Below are positions 36,845-46,318 of a stretch of 64,000 nucleotides of DNA, in pieces. Origin of the DNA: Planctomycetaceae bacterium. Lineage in GTDB: Bacteria > Planctomycetota > Planctomycetia > Pirellulales > Thermoguttaceae. Numbering within the stretch: the stretch's first letter is position 1; every line of letters begins with the position of its first letter. The position numbers were made by a program, and so were the translations under genes. The stretch lies in contig JAAYAY010000057.1 of assembly GCA_012719125.1 (NCBI GenBank), positions 60,777-124,776 on the forward strand, written 5' to 3'. The notes below the pieces were generated by a model that ran no database searches, was not told the origin of the DNA, and saw only the letters and a program-made list of their open reading frames with translations.

Positions 36845-38254
36845 CTAGATGATTTCCGTGAGACGCCCGCCCATCTTCAGCCCTTCGTCGGGACCGGGAA
36901 CGGCACGGACGAATTCGTTCGTGGGGTGGGGCAGCCCGGCTTCCGGGTCGATGCCCAATAGCTCGTACATGGTTCCGATCAGATCGCAGGGGTAGACGGG
37001 CCGGTCTTTGACGTATTCGCCCTTGGCGTCGGAGGAGCCGACCACTTGTCCGCCCTTGAAGCCGCCGCCCGCCACCACCGTCGAGAAAACATGCCCGTAG
37101 TGATGGCGCCCGCCGTTCCAGGGCGAGGTCCAGTCGATCTTCGGCGTGCGGCCGAACTCGCCGCCCCACCAGACGATCGTGGTGTCGAGCAGCCCCCGGT
37201 CGGCCAGATCTGCGATCAGCGTGCCCATTCCCTTGTCCAATTCGGGCAACATGCGGCGCATCGCGGGGAAGTGATCCTTGTGAGTGTCCCATCCGCCGTA
37301 ATTGATGGTGACGAATTTCACGCCCTCTTCGACCAGGCGGCGCGCGGCAAGACACGATTGGCCGAAAGTGGAGCGGCCGTAACGGAGCCGGAGTTCGTCT
37401 TTCTCCTCGGAAAGATCGAAAACCTTGCCGGCGTCGCCCAGGATGAGATCGTAGGCCTGCTCTCGGGCTTTCTTCGCTTCCTCCAACTGCGGATCGCCGG
37501 ACAGGAACAAGCCGAGCGTGTTGGCCCGCTGAAGCAGGTTGCGCCGTTCCTGCTGCTGGCTGTCGGAGATTCCCGGAGCGATGATCCCCTCGACGGCGAA
37601 CCGGGCGGCGTTCGGGTTGCCGCCAGTGGCGAACGGCTTGTAGCGGATTCCCATGAACCCGGCTTCGGAAAACCGGCCCTGGGGCTGAGTCAGGACGATG
37701 TAGGGCGGGATCAGGCTCTCGGATTCTCCCTGGAAGGCCTTGAAGGCGGTTACCACCGCACCAACTGACGGAAATACCAACCGGCCGCCCGGCATGCGAC
37801 CCGTTTGGACCATGTAGGCAGCCGTTTCGTGCCCGAACTGGCCGTGAGTCATCGACCGGATGATCGAGTACTTGTCGGCCACCTTGGCCAGTTCCGGCAA
37901 CCAGGCCCCGAGCCGGATCCCGCTGACGTTCGTCTCGATAGCCCCGGTCAGCGGGCCCGTGTAGTCGCTGCCCGCGTCCGGCTTGGGATCGAAGGTGTCG
38001 GTATGAGGCGGTCCTCCCCACATCCAGATCTGGATCACCGCCTTGGCCTTGGCTGGCGGCGGCCCCGACGAGGCGGAGGCGGCGGCAGGTTCGGCAGGCG
38101 GCGAGGGAGCTTCGGCGGCTCTGGACTGCTTGCGGGAGAAATGATTCGCCGCCAGCAGCCCGGCGGAACCGAGAACGCCGCGCCACAGCGCTTCGCGCCG
38201 TGAAACCCGGCGGTCGTTCTCACCGGGAACAAACAAGTCGTCTTTCGCAGACAT
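36845..38254 (-). CDS. DUF1501 family protein
   Basis: A 469-aa DUF1501 protein with a probable twin-arginine signal (NDRRVSRREALWRGVLGSAGLLAAN) and a Pro/Ala-rich linker. The body has the typical QIWMWGGPPHTDTFDPKPD, GIRLGAWLPELAKVADKYSIIRSM, INYGGWDTHKDHFP and VWWGGEFGRTPKID motifs, which resemble metal ligands of the alkaline-phosphatase/sulfatase fold. Function of the family is not established; it is almost always found beside DUF1549/DUF1553 proteins in planctomycetes, as here. GAGG precedes ATG 38254. Confidence 0.93.
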   Translation of the reverse strand: MSAKDDLFVPGENDRRVSRREALWRGVLGSAGLLAANHFSRKQSRAAEAPSPPAEPAAASASSGPPPAKAKAVIQIWMWGGPPHTDTFDPKPDAGSDYTGPLTGAIETNVSGIRLGAWLPELAKVADKYSIIRSMTHGQFGHETAAYMVQTGRMPGGRLVFPSVGAVVTAFKAFQGESESLIPPYIVLTQPQGRFSEAGFMGIRYKPFATGGNPNAARFAVEGIIAPGISDSQQQERRNLLQRANTLGLFLSGDPQLEEAKKAREQAYDLILGDAGKVFDLSEEKDELRLRYGRSTFGQSCLAARRLVEEGVKFVTINYGGWDTHKDHFPAMRRMLPELDKGMGTLIADLADRGLLDTTIVWWGGEFGRTPKIDWTSPWNGGRHHYGHVFSTVVAGGGFKGGQVVGSSDAKGEYVKDRPVYPCDLIGTMYELLGIDPEAGLPHPTNEFVRAVPGPDEGLKMGGRLTEII

Positions 38255-38295
38255 GGCGTCTTCCTCTCGGAATCGTTCGGCTACCTGCTGTTGCT

Positions 38296-38342
38296 GGAGT
38301 CCAGGCTTCTGCCTGCACATCTCAGGCTGAAGCCTGAACTCC
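38296..38342. repeat. Palindromic repeat, copy 1 (GGAGTCCAGGCTTC type)
   Basis: Arms 38296-38315 and 38323-38342 pair over 18 of 20 bases with a 7-base loop. A copy differing at one position in the left arm occurs at 48311-48330. It lies between two genes of the same operon. Confidence 0.75.
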
Positions 38343-38359
38343 AACGGGCGGCTCCTAGG

Positions 38360-40369
38360 TTAATGCTTGAACAAGAACTCGTCGCTGTTGATCAGGGCCC
38401 AGGCCAAATCCTGCGCTCCCCCACGCGAGTTGGCCTGCCAGGCAACCTGATTGCGTTCTTCCTCGGTCGGCTTGCGCGAGAGAATGGTCAAGTAGAGAGC
38501 TTCTGCCTTCTCCGTTTCGCCGGTCGACTCCAGAAGTTCCTTGATTCTGGCCCCTTCGCGAATCTTCTTGAGGATATGGCTCGAGTTGAGCAGATGCAGG
38601 GCCTGGGCGGCATTGAAGCGATTGTTACGCTCCGATTCCATTCCCGAATCGCGCGGCGGGCGTCCGAACATCTCCAAAACACTGCTCGTAATGCTCCCGT
38701 CGGGCAACGTGATCGAACGTTGCTTTTCCGGAACGAACGTGAACGGTTCGGGAATCATGCTCGAATACGATTCGGTCGTTCCCGTGATCTGGCAGATCGC
38801 GTCGAGGATAACTTCCGCCTCCAGACGCCGAAGCGAGTAACAGGCGAAATTGGCGGCGGCCTCGGACCCCTCGTGCTTGGGAACGCAGGAGAGCTGATAG
38901 GTCTGGGAATTGAGGATCACGCGGTAGATGTGTTTCAGGTCGTACTTGGCCCGAACCAACTCGTCGGCCAGCCAGTTAAGCAGTTCCAGGTTCTGCGCCG
39001 GGTTGCCCGGCCGGATGTCGTCGGGTTCGTGCACGATCCCCCGTCCCAGAAGCCAGTACCAGACGCGATTGACAATGTGGCGGGTAAACCAGGGGTTCTT
39101 GGCGTCGATCAGCCAATCGGCGAACACCTCGCGGGGATCTTTGTCCGGCGACAGTCTGGCCGGAGTGCCGTCGGGAAAGACCGGTTCCACCGGCGGGGCG
39201 TCGGCATCCTTCTTGGTCTTGCGAGGATCCCAGACGATGATCTCTTCCTTCCATTCACCCGTCGGCTTGTATCCTACCTGGGAGAAGAAGACGGCCATGC
39301 CGTCCAGCCGCTCCTTGGGCCAACCGTCCGTCCGGACCCCCATGAATGCCAAGGCCACGGCGCCGGCGATAGCCGAGGGCTCCTTGCTTTGCAGGGCCCG
39401 GTAGAAGTTGACCTGGGGTGTGCGGAAATTGCTGCCACAGGCGGTGAGCAGCTCCCGCACGAACCGGTCATAGGACATATTCTCCCGGATCGACGTGCGG
39501 ATCCAATGATGGTAGGCCTGCGAAGCGTTGGGCCAAAGGTTGATGGGAAACTCGGCTTTGACCCGCAACAGGTCGCTCCACTTCATGGCCAGGTAGTCGG
39601 CAAACTCGGGCCGCTCGAGCAGTTCGTCGATCAGCTTCGCCCGCTTGTCCGGACTGGCGTCTTCCAGGAACCGCCGGGCTTCTTCGGCCGTGGGCAACGT
39701 ACCGAGCGTGTCGAGATAGACGCGCCGCAGGAACGCCCCGTCGGAACAGGGATTCGCCGGCTCGATCTTCAGTTCCTTCAGTTTCGCAAAGACGAACTCG
39801 TCGATCTTGCCCTTGGGCTTCGGTTCTTCCGCGGTCTCGAAAGGGTTGTCCTGCCCCGTCGGAGTCTCGTGAACGGAGAAGTCGGTCGGTTCCGAGTCAG
39901 GCATCAGCGGGGCCTTGCTCACCCGCACCACAAACGTCTGCTCGGCGCTCCGGTTGGCAGCACTGGCCGTGACGGTAAACCGATAGTCGCCCGGGGGATG
40001 GATTTCGCCTGTGGGCCAGGAGACAACCCCTCGCCGGGCGTCGATGGTGGCATCGGTCGGGGCGTCGGCGAGTTTGTAGGAAAGTCCTCCCGCCTGCTTA
40101 CCCAGGCTGGTGGGAATTTCCAGAAACAGTGTCTGCCCCTGGATAATCTCCTGATCGGCAACCGGCAGAATCGTCAAGGATTGGGCGTTCCGTCCCAGCA
40201 TCCACCAGCCGATACCGCCCAACCCCAGAAGCAGTCCCCCAAACGCCCCGGCAACGACCCATGCCACGTAAGGGGACCGTTTGCGGGCATACCGCGAATA
40301 TCTCGGAGTCGTCTGGTTGACGTTCACCGAGATGACGGGCGGCTCTGGATCTTTGGGGGCGGGAACCAT
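38360..40369 (-). CDS. DUF1549/DUF1553 protein with N-terminal membrane anchor and Ig-like domain
   Basis: A 669-aa protein. The N-terminus is cytoplasmic (~35 residues) followed by one membrane helix (VAWVVAGAFGGLLLGLGGIGWW), then a putative Ig/cadherin-like domain (LADAPTDATIDARRGVVSW, YRFTVTASAAN), and then DUF1549 (IDEFVFAKLKELKIEPA, FLRRVYLDTLGTLPT) and DUF1553 (NPWFTRHIVNRVWYWLLGRGIVHEPDD, YSLRRLEAEVILDAICQITG). The usual cytochrome c CxxCH of some family members is missing. ATG 40369 follows AGAGG; a TTG at 40387 is an alternative. It heads the operon with DUF1501 and the PPC protein. Confidence 0.9.
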   Translation of the reverse strand: MVPAPKDPEPPVISVNVNQTTPRYSRYARKRSPYVAWVVAGAFGGLLLGLGGIGWWMLGRNAQSLTILPVADQEIIQGQTLFLEIPTSLGKQAGGLSYKLADAPTDATIDARRGVVSWPTGEIHPPGDYRFTVTASAANRSAEQTFVVRVSKAPLMPDSEPTDFSVHETPTGQDNPFETAEEPKPKGKIDEFVFAKLKELKIEPANPCSDGAFLRRVYLDTLGTLPTAEEARRFLEDASPDKRAKLIDELLERPEFADYLAMKWSDLLRVKAEFPINLWPNASQAYHHWIRTSIRENMSYDRFVRELLTACGSNFRTPQVNFYRALQSKEPSAIAGAVALAFMGVRTDGWPKERLDGMAVFFSQVGYKPTGEWKEEIIVWDPRKTKKDADAPPVEPVFPDGTPARLSPDKDPREVFADWLIDAKNPWFTRHIVNRVWYWLLGRGIVHEPDDIRPGNPAQNLELLNWLADELVRAKYDLKHIYRVILNSQTYQLSCVPKHEGSEAAANFACYSLRRLEAEVILDAICQITGTTESYSSMIPEPFTFVPEKQRSITLPDGSITSSVLEMFGRPPRDSGMESERNNRFNAAQALHLLNSSHILKKIREGARIKELLESTGETEKAEALYLTILSRKPTEEERNQVAWQANSRGGAQDLAWALINSDEFLFKH

Positions 40370-40693
40370 CCGGGCCTCTCTCTGCAACTATTGAGCCTTG
40401 CATATTCAATGAACGGAGGGCTGACAACGGAAGCCCGGATTCTTCGGAAAACCGCCCGACTAACCGTTCATTCAATACGCAAACATCAATAAAACCGCTC
40501 CCCGTCCTCACGAGCGTGTCCGAATCTGGACCATAGACTCCATTCTACACCATACCCCCTATGGGTGTCTACCGGTTTTTTGCCGTGGACAGCCCCCCCT
40601 TGCTCCCTTGGCGGGGCGGCAAGTCTGCGAAGATACTGCAAACGAGCGAAGAATTCCCTCAACCGTCATTCCCGCGAAGGCGTGCAACCGTCT
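40370..40693. other. Intergenic region with a short inverted repeat
   Basis: About 320 bases between the DUF1549 start and the end of the metallo-beta-lactamase-fold gene. AATGAACGG (40408-40416) and CCGTTCATT (40464-40472) pair perfectly around a region containing the phrase AGCCCGGATTCTTCGG, suggesting a repeat element. No gene or firm promoter is seen in the rest. Confidence 0.45.
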
Positions 40694-41863
40694 TCACAAT
40701 CTGGCCTCGACCCACAACTCGGATTCCCCGTCCGTAGTGAAGAGTTTCCGGCATCGTTGCTTGAGAGTTCCTATCAGATCTTCGTCCGGAACGGGGTCCT
40801 GGGTTCCATAGACTTTGCTCTGAGTCGACACCAGGACGGTTGCCTGGTCTCTACGGCCTTCCGGAAGCAGTCGGTCCAACAAGTCTTCCGGCGTGCCGTT
40901 ATGGCTGCCGTGGTGCGACACCTTGAGGAAGTCGATCGGCTCCAATGCGTCGCTGCACTTGTCGGCCATGACGTCCCAGCTCTCCAACTCGGCGTCCCCT
41001 GGGAACAACAACCGCTTGCCGCAGACTTCCATCAGGAACACCAGCGACGTGTTGTTTGCCGCGCGATCCAACGCCCGAATCGACTCGACCCCACCGTTCT
41101 GAATCGACGATCGCAGCAACCGCCAGTCGCGGTCGGAAAGATTCACCGGACCGCCCGCTTCACACGGCACGTCGGGGAACAGCCACTGGTCCTGGGGATC
41201 GGGGGTGCTGTCTTCGTCCGACGCGGCAAGCCGGCGGGACATGGCGGCCAGGTCGTGGCCGTGGCTGCCGTAGTAGACGCTCATGTCCCGCTCGGGTGCG
41301 AGAATCGTGATCTTGACGTCGTCGGAGAACGGCTTGTGGCGAACCGAATTGCCGCGGCGCAAGTACAGAACGTGATTCGCACTGCCGGGCAGGCCGCGAA
41401 CATAATCGATGCGGTCGGCGTTGCTCAGGTTGTTGCGCAGCAATGTGGCGAACGAAGGGGCCAGCGCAACGTGGTCGCCGGCCGCTCGCCGATAGAAGGC
41501 CCCGGCCAACTCGCGAATCTGCCGAAGGGCCTCGGCGTTGGGGTAGTCGTCATAGTAGTCGGGGTGACTGGGCAGGCTCATCCAGACGTAGTCCACCTCG
41601 AACCTGTTGAACATCGTCTTCTGCGAATAGAACCCTTCCATGTGGTCCAGATGCTCGTGGGTCATCACGAGGACGTCCAGGTGCCCGCCGGTCTCGTCGT
41701 AGATGTTCTGCACGATGCTCGGGAAGGCCGTGTTCTTCTGGCCGGGCGCGTTGCCGAAATCGATCAGCATGTTCCGCGTCGCATCGCCGTCGGGGAACGT
41801 TACCAGAATGCAATCCCCGAAACCGACGTTGTACGATCGGATCCTGATTCCCGCGTCAGCCAT
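40694..41863 (-). CDS. ComEC/Rec2-like metallo-beta-lactamase-fold hydrolase
   Basis: A 389-aa soluble MBL-fold protein with the metal-binding signature THEHLDH (His69, His71, Asp73, His74) and a later LLFPGDAELESW and FLKVSHHGSHNGTP, the pattern of the ComEC C-terminal nuclease-like domain. It has no membrane part, unlike ComEC itself. Stand-alone versions are predicted hydrolases acting on phosphodiesters and are found in several conflict-system contexts. Its ATG overlaps the end of the upstream metallopeptidase-like gene by eight bases, so the two are co-translated and probably act together. No signal peptide is present. Confidence 0.87.
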   Translation of the reverse strand: MADAGIRIRSYNVGFGDCILVTFPDGDATRNMLIDFGNAPGQKNTAFPSIVQNIYDETGGHLDVLVMTHEHLDHMEGFYSQKTMFNRFEVDYVWMSLPSHPDYYDDYPNAEALRQIRELAGAFYRRAAGDHVALAPSFATLLRNNLSNADRIDYVRGLPGSANHVLYLRRGNSVRHKPFSDDVKITILAPERDMSVYYGSHGHDLAAMSRRLAASDEDSTPDPQDQWLFPDVPCEAGGPVNLSDRDWRLLRSSIQNGGVESIRALDRAANNTSLVFLMEVCGKRLLFPGDAELESWDVMADKCSDALEPIDFLKVSHHGSHNGTPEDLLDRLLPEGRRDQATVLVSTQSKVYGTQDPVPDEDLIGTLKQRCRKLFTTDGESELWVEARL

Positions 41864-43634
41864 TTTCGACCTCCTCGCCGTTGTCCTTGTGGAAGTGCCG
41901 CATGGCGGCCTGTTTCGACAGCGAGACTCGGCCGTTCTCGATCGTCGCCGTGAACTTCCTTGCTCCTGCCGCCGCTCCCAGCCCCCGTTCTCCGTCGTCG
42001 ATCGCCAGATAGCCTTCGCGTACCAGGTACCTGGCGTACTGGAACAAGTCCTCTCGCCGCGCGTCGTCGTCTTGCTTCACCGTGTAGTGCAGCAGGTTCC
42101 CTTCGCGATTGAACACCAGCGTGCCCCCGCACCAGAGCGGCAGGAAGCCGTTGCGCAGCGGGCCGAAGTCGCGGCCGGTCAGCTTGATCTCGCTGGCCCA
42201 CACGAACTCGATGATGATCTCCTGCGGAACGCGGTAATCGTCCGAAGAAATCTTCTTAGTGCGGTAAAGATTGATCACCCGGAAATCCGCGGTCGGCGAA
42301 AGCCCCAACACGCCCCGGTTCGAATCGATAAAGTCGTAGGCGTCCGTCGTCGATGCGGCGAGGTTGTCGATGTCGAGGTTCCGAAGGTCGCTGTTGTGAA
42401 TCGCAGGTTTCGGGTCCAATTCCCCCGATTCCCGAATGATCTTGCGCCCCTTGGCCACGCCGGCCCACATGTTGCGGTACTCCTCCGCATCGATGGGGTA
42501 AGCCATCTTGTCGGCCCGAAACACTGCTTGGGCGTAGTCGAAGTATCGCACGTCGACCGGAGGGCAGTAATCCACGGCTCGCAGCATCATGCGGCGAACC
42601 ACGCGCGCGGCGTTGTAGAGCGCCGCCACCCGATCGTTGCCCTTTCGAGAGTCTTTCTGCTCGATCAAATGCGTGTAGACATTCTCCAACAGGTCGTAAT
42701 ACGCTCCCGTCATGACTTCCGAATAGTCGTGCTCTTCGTACACGCCGACCAGGTCGTCCATGGTCTTGTTGTTCTGGGCGGTCCGCAGGTAGGCGTCGGC
42801 GATCGATCCATACTCGGCGGCCAACCCTTGCCCGAACTGCTGGCCGATGTTGGCAATCAAACTCGTGGTCGACAGAACCTGGTCCTGGCGTCCGGCAACT
42901 TCCACGATGACCTTCCGATGGTCCAGTGCGGCAGTCAACGCGATGGCGTCGCCAAAGTACTCGTGAAATCCGCCGGTGGCGGCCGACGTCACCTCGTTGT
43001 AATAGGGCTTGAGCCCGTCCAGGACGGCATGGCCTAACTCATGGGTGACAATGTCGTGAGACAGGCAAGTGAAGACCGGTCTTCCGGAGCACCGGCCTTC
43101 GAAGTAGAAGAAATGGAGCGCCCCGGTTCCGCGATCGTAGTAGGCGTTCTCCCAGTAACCGGCATGGGGCAGCACCTTCAAACGTCCCCACTCGAACGCC
43201 CAGGGAATCCGCCGCCCGAGCACGTCGGGGTTCTCCAACAAGGCGAGGGTCTTGTGGATGATCGCCCAGGCGTTGACCTGGTGGAAGTGGAAGTCCCTTT
43301 CCAACGGCCGTCGGCCCGTCTTGAACCGGGTCTTGTCGTGGTGCAATTCGGCGCCCTTGAACACTCGGTCCAGGGCACCGTTGTAGTCGATCACCGCGAT
43401 CCGCGACGAGGTCGGCCCGGTGCCGATGCAGGCTTCGTCCTTGATCTCGACGAAGTCGCGTCCCAGCGTGGGAATCTCCTCCTCGACGAGCGGATCCTTG
43501 AGAATGATCTCCGCACGAATCGTCTTGACGGCCTGATTCTTCTTGTACACTTCGAATGCGGACACCGTCACGCCCCCCAACCAGGGCCGCCGAGACTCCG
43601 GCGGCGGACCAAGTGCCTTCACCCTGACACGCAC
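41856..43634 (-). CDS. Gluzincin-like zinc metallopeptidase
   Basis: A 592-aa protein without a signal peptide, starting at GTG 43634 without a strong ribosome site. HELGH at 198-202 is a zinc-binding motif, and GGFHEYFGD near 221-229 (Glu225) gives a plausible third ligand in the thermolysin-type (gluzincin) arrangement. The N-terminal 190 residues lack a recognised prodomain, and the C-terminal ~200 residues are of unknown fold. It is upstream of, and overlaps, an MBL-fold hydrolase gene. Cytoplasmic location is unusual for this peptidase class, suggesting an intracellular target such as the partner or an invader protein (inference). Confidence 0.78.
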   Translation of the reverse strand: MRVRVKALGPPPESRRPWLGGVTVSAFEVYKKNQAVKTIRAEIILKDPLVEEEIPTLGRDFVEIKDEACIGTGPTSSRIAVIDYNGALDRVFKGAELHHDKTRFKTGRRPLERDFHFHQVNAWAIIHKTLALLENPDVLGRRIPWAFEWGRLKVLPHAGYWENAYYDRGTGALHFFYFEGRCSGRPVFTCLSHDIVTHELGHAVLDGLKPYYNEVTSAATGGFHEYFGDAIALTAALDHRKVIVEVAGRQDQVLSTTSLIANIGQQFGQGLAAEYGSIADAYLRTAQNNKTMDDLVGVYEEHDYSEVMTGAYYDLLENVYTHLIEQKDSRKGNDRVAALYNAARVVRRMMLRAVDYCPPVDVRYFDYAQAVFRADKMAYPIDAEEYRNMWAGVAKGRKIIRESGELDPKPAIHNSDLRNLDIDNLAASTTDAYDFIDSNRGVLGLSPTADFRVINLYRTKKISSDDYRVPQEIIIEFVWASEIKLTGRDFGPLRNGFLPLWCGGTLVFNREGNLLHYTVKQDDDARREDLFQYARYLVREGYLAIDDGERGLGAAAGARKFTATIENGRVSLSKQAAMRHFHKDNGEEVENG

Positions 43635-43685
43635 GTATCATAGCCCCGATGCCCCGTGCAGGCAAGGAACGGCGAATCGACAAGT

Positions 43686-43735
43686 GTCGTTGTTCGCTCC
43701 GCGAACAAACGGCTTTTCGCGGAGCGATCAGCGAC
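43686..43735. repeat. Inverted repeat around CGCTCCGCGAA
   Basis: Arms 43686-43705 and 43716-43735 match at 18 of 20 positions with a 10-base loop. It lies in the 448-base gap between the divergent metallopeptidase and DUF4159 genes; the rest of that gap (to 44082) shows no gene. Confidence 0.65.
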
Positions 43736-44082
43736 GATCCGCGACATCGGTTTCCTGCCCGGTCCCACGCAGTGCAAACGAGGATCTTGGGGAACCTGGC
43801 GGAGGGGGTGCGCTATCAAGCAGTATCATACCCGACAAAGAACCAGCTTTCGCCCGGCATGCGAACACGTGGACGAACGTACATCAGATTTCCCATTTCA
43901 GGACCGTACCCGGTTCATGATTTTCAACGTATCGTTTCCCACAGCCCGGCGGGTTAAATAGTAGAAGAGAATCGGCTGGAATCTGGGCAGGAGATCCTGG
44001 TTGCCAATATACGCGGAACGAGCTCACGGCAGGTGAGCAAAATCGTTCTTTCGGGTTCCCTGCGCATCAGGTTTAAAGCCTT

Positions 44083-45639
44083 GTGAAGACACAAGATACG
44101 ACAACTCTGTCGCGTCGGCGATTCCTTCAGAGGACGGGGGTATTGTACGCTGCTTCTGCTGTAGCGGGGGGATCAGGGATCGTTCTTGGTCAGGAGGAGA
44201 ACTCGGGCCCGATTGACTGCGGACCCCCACCCAAGGCTAAGCCCCAGAGTCGTACGGGGGGCGAAGGATTTGCGCCCTTGCCCCTTCCGGTTACCCCTCT
44301 GCGGAGGAGTGAGAAGAAACGGCCGCCCAGCCCGCCGGCCTTGATTGGCAAGGTAGCGCTCGGTGCCCCCAAGTGGATCACGCGCGACGGCAAGCGGACG
44401 ATGTATCGCGACTGGATGACCGACCCGGCGGACATCGATACGTTGCTCAAATGGACCAACCAGAAGCTTGGCATCAACTACCGATCGATCGAGACGGACC
44501 TTGCCAAGTTTTCCTACGATCCGCTGGAGTTGCCGGCGCTGCTGATAGCGGGCCACAACCACTTTGAATTTGCCGATGAGATCCGCGAAGCCTTGGCTCG
44601 CTACGTGGCCGATGGCGGCCTGATTCTGGGCGACGCCTGCTGCGGCTGGAACGATTTCACCGAGAGCTTTCGCCGCGAAATGGACCTGATCTTCCCGGGC
44701 CGCCCGCTGCGGAAGATGCTCCCCGAGGAACCCGTTTTCTCCTCCTACTACAAATTGAATTCGTTTACGTACAAGAAGGGCGACGGTTCCGAGTCGACCG
44801 AAGCGCCGTGCTTGGAATCGATTGACTTCGGATGCCGCAGCGGCGTGATTTTCTCGCCCTGCGACTTGACTTGCGGTTGGGACGGTCACGAGCATCCCCG
44901 CGGGACGCGCGTCGTGATCGACCAGGCTCGGCAGGTTGGCGCGAACCTGGTGACCTACCTGCTCGGGACGTTTCAGCTTGGACGTTTCCTGAGTACGACG
45001 AAACGTTATCACGAGCAGGAGGCCCCCAGCCGCGACGATTTCGTATTCGCCCAGCTCAAGCATGAAGGCGATTGGGATCCCGATCCGTCGGCCGTGCACA
45101 ACCTGCTCAAACACGCCCGCGACAACTCGACGCTGGAAGTCAAGTTCAAGCGTCAGGAGGTGGAACTGACCGATCCGCAGGCGGCCACCTACCCGATCCT
45201 TTACATGACCGGACACCACGAATTCTACTGGAACGATGAAGAAGTCGCCCATTTGCGACGCTACCTGACGGCCGGTGGAATGCTGGTGGCAGACGCCTGT
45301 TGCGGCCGGGTCGCCTTCGACGCCGCCTTCCGCCGCGAGATCGCCAAAGTGCTCCCCGATAGCCGCCTCGATCGCCTCCCCGGCGACCATCCCTTGTATC
45401 ATTGCCACAACGACATCAACCAGGTGGAATACACGCCGCGGGTCCGCGAGGACTACGGCCCCTTCGACACGCCCGAGTTGGAGGGCGTCGCCATCGACGG
45501 CCGGTTGGCCGTGATCTACAGCAAGTTCGACCTGGGCAACGGCTGGGAACAATTTCCCCACGCCTATAGCTACGGTCTGAAAGACGAAGACGCGCTGAAT
45601 ATCGGAACGAACATCCTCGTTTGTGCAGTAACCCACTAG
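44083..45639 (+). CDS. Tat-exported DUF4159 protein
   Basis: A 518-aa protein with a twin-arginine signal (LSRRRFLQRTGVLYAASAVAGG), so it is exported folded. The mature part holds two DUF4159-like halves: one with NYRSIETDLAKFSYDPLELPALLIAGHNHFEF and YVADGGLILGDACCGW, the second with PILYMTGHHEFYWNDEE and YLTAGGMLVADACCG. DUF4159 has a glutamine-amidotransferase-like fold but no known enzyme activity. The start is uncertain: the GTG at 44083 has no strong ribosome site. A long palindrome follows the stop codon directly. Confidence 0.85.
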   Translation: MKTQDTTTLSRRRFLQRTGVLYAASAVAGGSGIVLGQEENSGPIDCGPPPKAKPQSRTGGEGFAPLPLPVTPLRRSEKKRPPSPPALIGKVALGAPKWITRDGKRTMYRDWMTDPADIDTLLKWTNQKLGINYRSIETDLAKFSYDPLELPALLIAGHNHFEFADEIREALARYVADGGLILGDACCGWNDFTESFRREMDLIFPGRPLRKMLPEEPVFSSYYKLNSFTYKKGDGSESTEAPCLESIDFGCRSGVIFSPCDLTCGWDGHEHPRGTRVVIDQARQVGANLVTYLLGTFQLGRFLSTTKRYHEQEAPSRDDFVFAQLKHEGDWDPDPSAVHNLLKHARDNSTLEVKFKRQEVELTDPQAATYPILYMTGHHEFYWNDEEVAHLRRYLTAGGMLVADACCGRVAFDAAFRREIAKVLPDSRLDRLPGDHPLYHCHNDINQVEYTPRVREDYGPFDTPELEGVAIDGRLAVIYSKFDLGNGWEQFPHAYSYGLKDEDALNIGTNILVCAVTH

Positions 45640-45642
45640 CGA

Positions 45643-45714
45643 AAAAGGGGTCAGGACTCATTTGTGCAAAGCACCCGGAGGGCCGCTGGCGGCAAATGAG
45701 TCCTGACCCCTTTT
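45643..45714. repeat. 22-bp perfect inverted repeat, REP/terminator-like
   Basis: AAAAGGGGTCAGGACTCATT continues to 45664 (left arm 45643-45664) and pairs perfectly with 45693-45714, leaving a 28-base loop. The arm would end in a T run on one strand, as in a terminator, and starts four bases after the DUF4159 stop codon. It resembles palindromes linked to REP-associated transposases. Confidence 0.75.
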
Positions 45715-45741
45715 CGCGGCCTGATTGACAACCGACGCTTT

Positions 45742-45815
45742 CGAATCGCATCCCTGGTCCCTCCTTTTTGTCACCCCCTCCTCACGAAAATGAGAACAGC
45801 CGGGGATGCGATTCG
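45742..45815. repeat. 13-bp inverted repeat
   Basis: CGAATCGCATCCC (45742-45754) and GGGATGCGATTCG (45803-45815) are perfect reverse complements, separated by 48 bases. Together with the 22-bp repeat just before, it fills most of the 329-base gap before the next gene; no ORF is called there. Confidence 0.6.
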
Positions 45816-45968
45816 GGAGCGTCTCTTCTTTCTTGAGACGACCTTCTCCGTCTCGTTTTCCCGAATCTGTGGCCAGCAGAGCCAATATTTCCGAATCCGG
45901 CACGAATACTGATCGAATCGGTGCCGATTTGCCTGCGATTGCCACAGCACGACAGGGGAGGATGCGTT

Positions 45969-46178
45969 ATGGAATGGTTCAGTTTTGTCTCCGGCCTGGA
46001 ACCCGATCAACTCGCCCTGATGATCCCCGTGGTGGCCATCGTCTGCGTGTTTCTGGTGGGGGGGATCCTTGGTCTGACCAAGCTGGTTTTCCGGCACCGG
46101 GAGCGGATGGCCATGATCGAAAGGGGAATGCATCCGGATCTGGTGGAGCCGGAAGAAGAGGATCGGACGGCCGGTTAA
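45969..46178 (+). CDS. Small single-pass membrane protein
   Basis: A 69-aa protein with one transmembrane helix (LMIPVVAIVCVFLVGGILGLTK) followed by FRHRERMAMIERGMHPDL and an acidic tail. The RERMAMIERGMHPD phrase recurs in many small bacterial membrane proteins, often called DUF6249-like, with no known function. The start at 45969 is favoured by GGGGAGG immediately upstream; a longer frame from 45921 adds a nonhydrophobic leader. It stands alone between the repeat region and a minus-strand sulfatase. Confidence 0.8.
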   Translation: MEWFSFVSGLEPDQLALMIPVVAIVCVFLVGGILGLTKLVFRHRERMAMIERGMHPDLVEPEEEDRTAG

Positions 46179-46318
46179 GATCCCCGCAAATCCTATCCGT
46201 GCCCATCCGTGTGATCCGTGGTCTCCCCGAATCCAGGCCCGCATCACTCGCTCACCGCTCGACCTGCAAGCCGCCCGCTGGTAAGGGCCCAGGCAATGTG
46301 GAGCCCGTGGCCCCAAAG

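Noticed and set aside
34566..38186. 1206-codon frame suggesting a fusion of the PPC protein with upstream sequence
   Set aside because: The upstream part is the DUF1501 gene read out of frame; a signal peptide starts at 36833.
38291..40492. 733-codon plus-strand frame
   Set aside because: Antisense to the DUF1549/DUF1553 gene with no recognisable domain.
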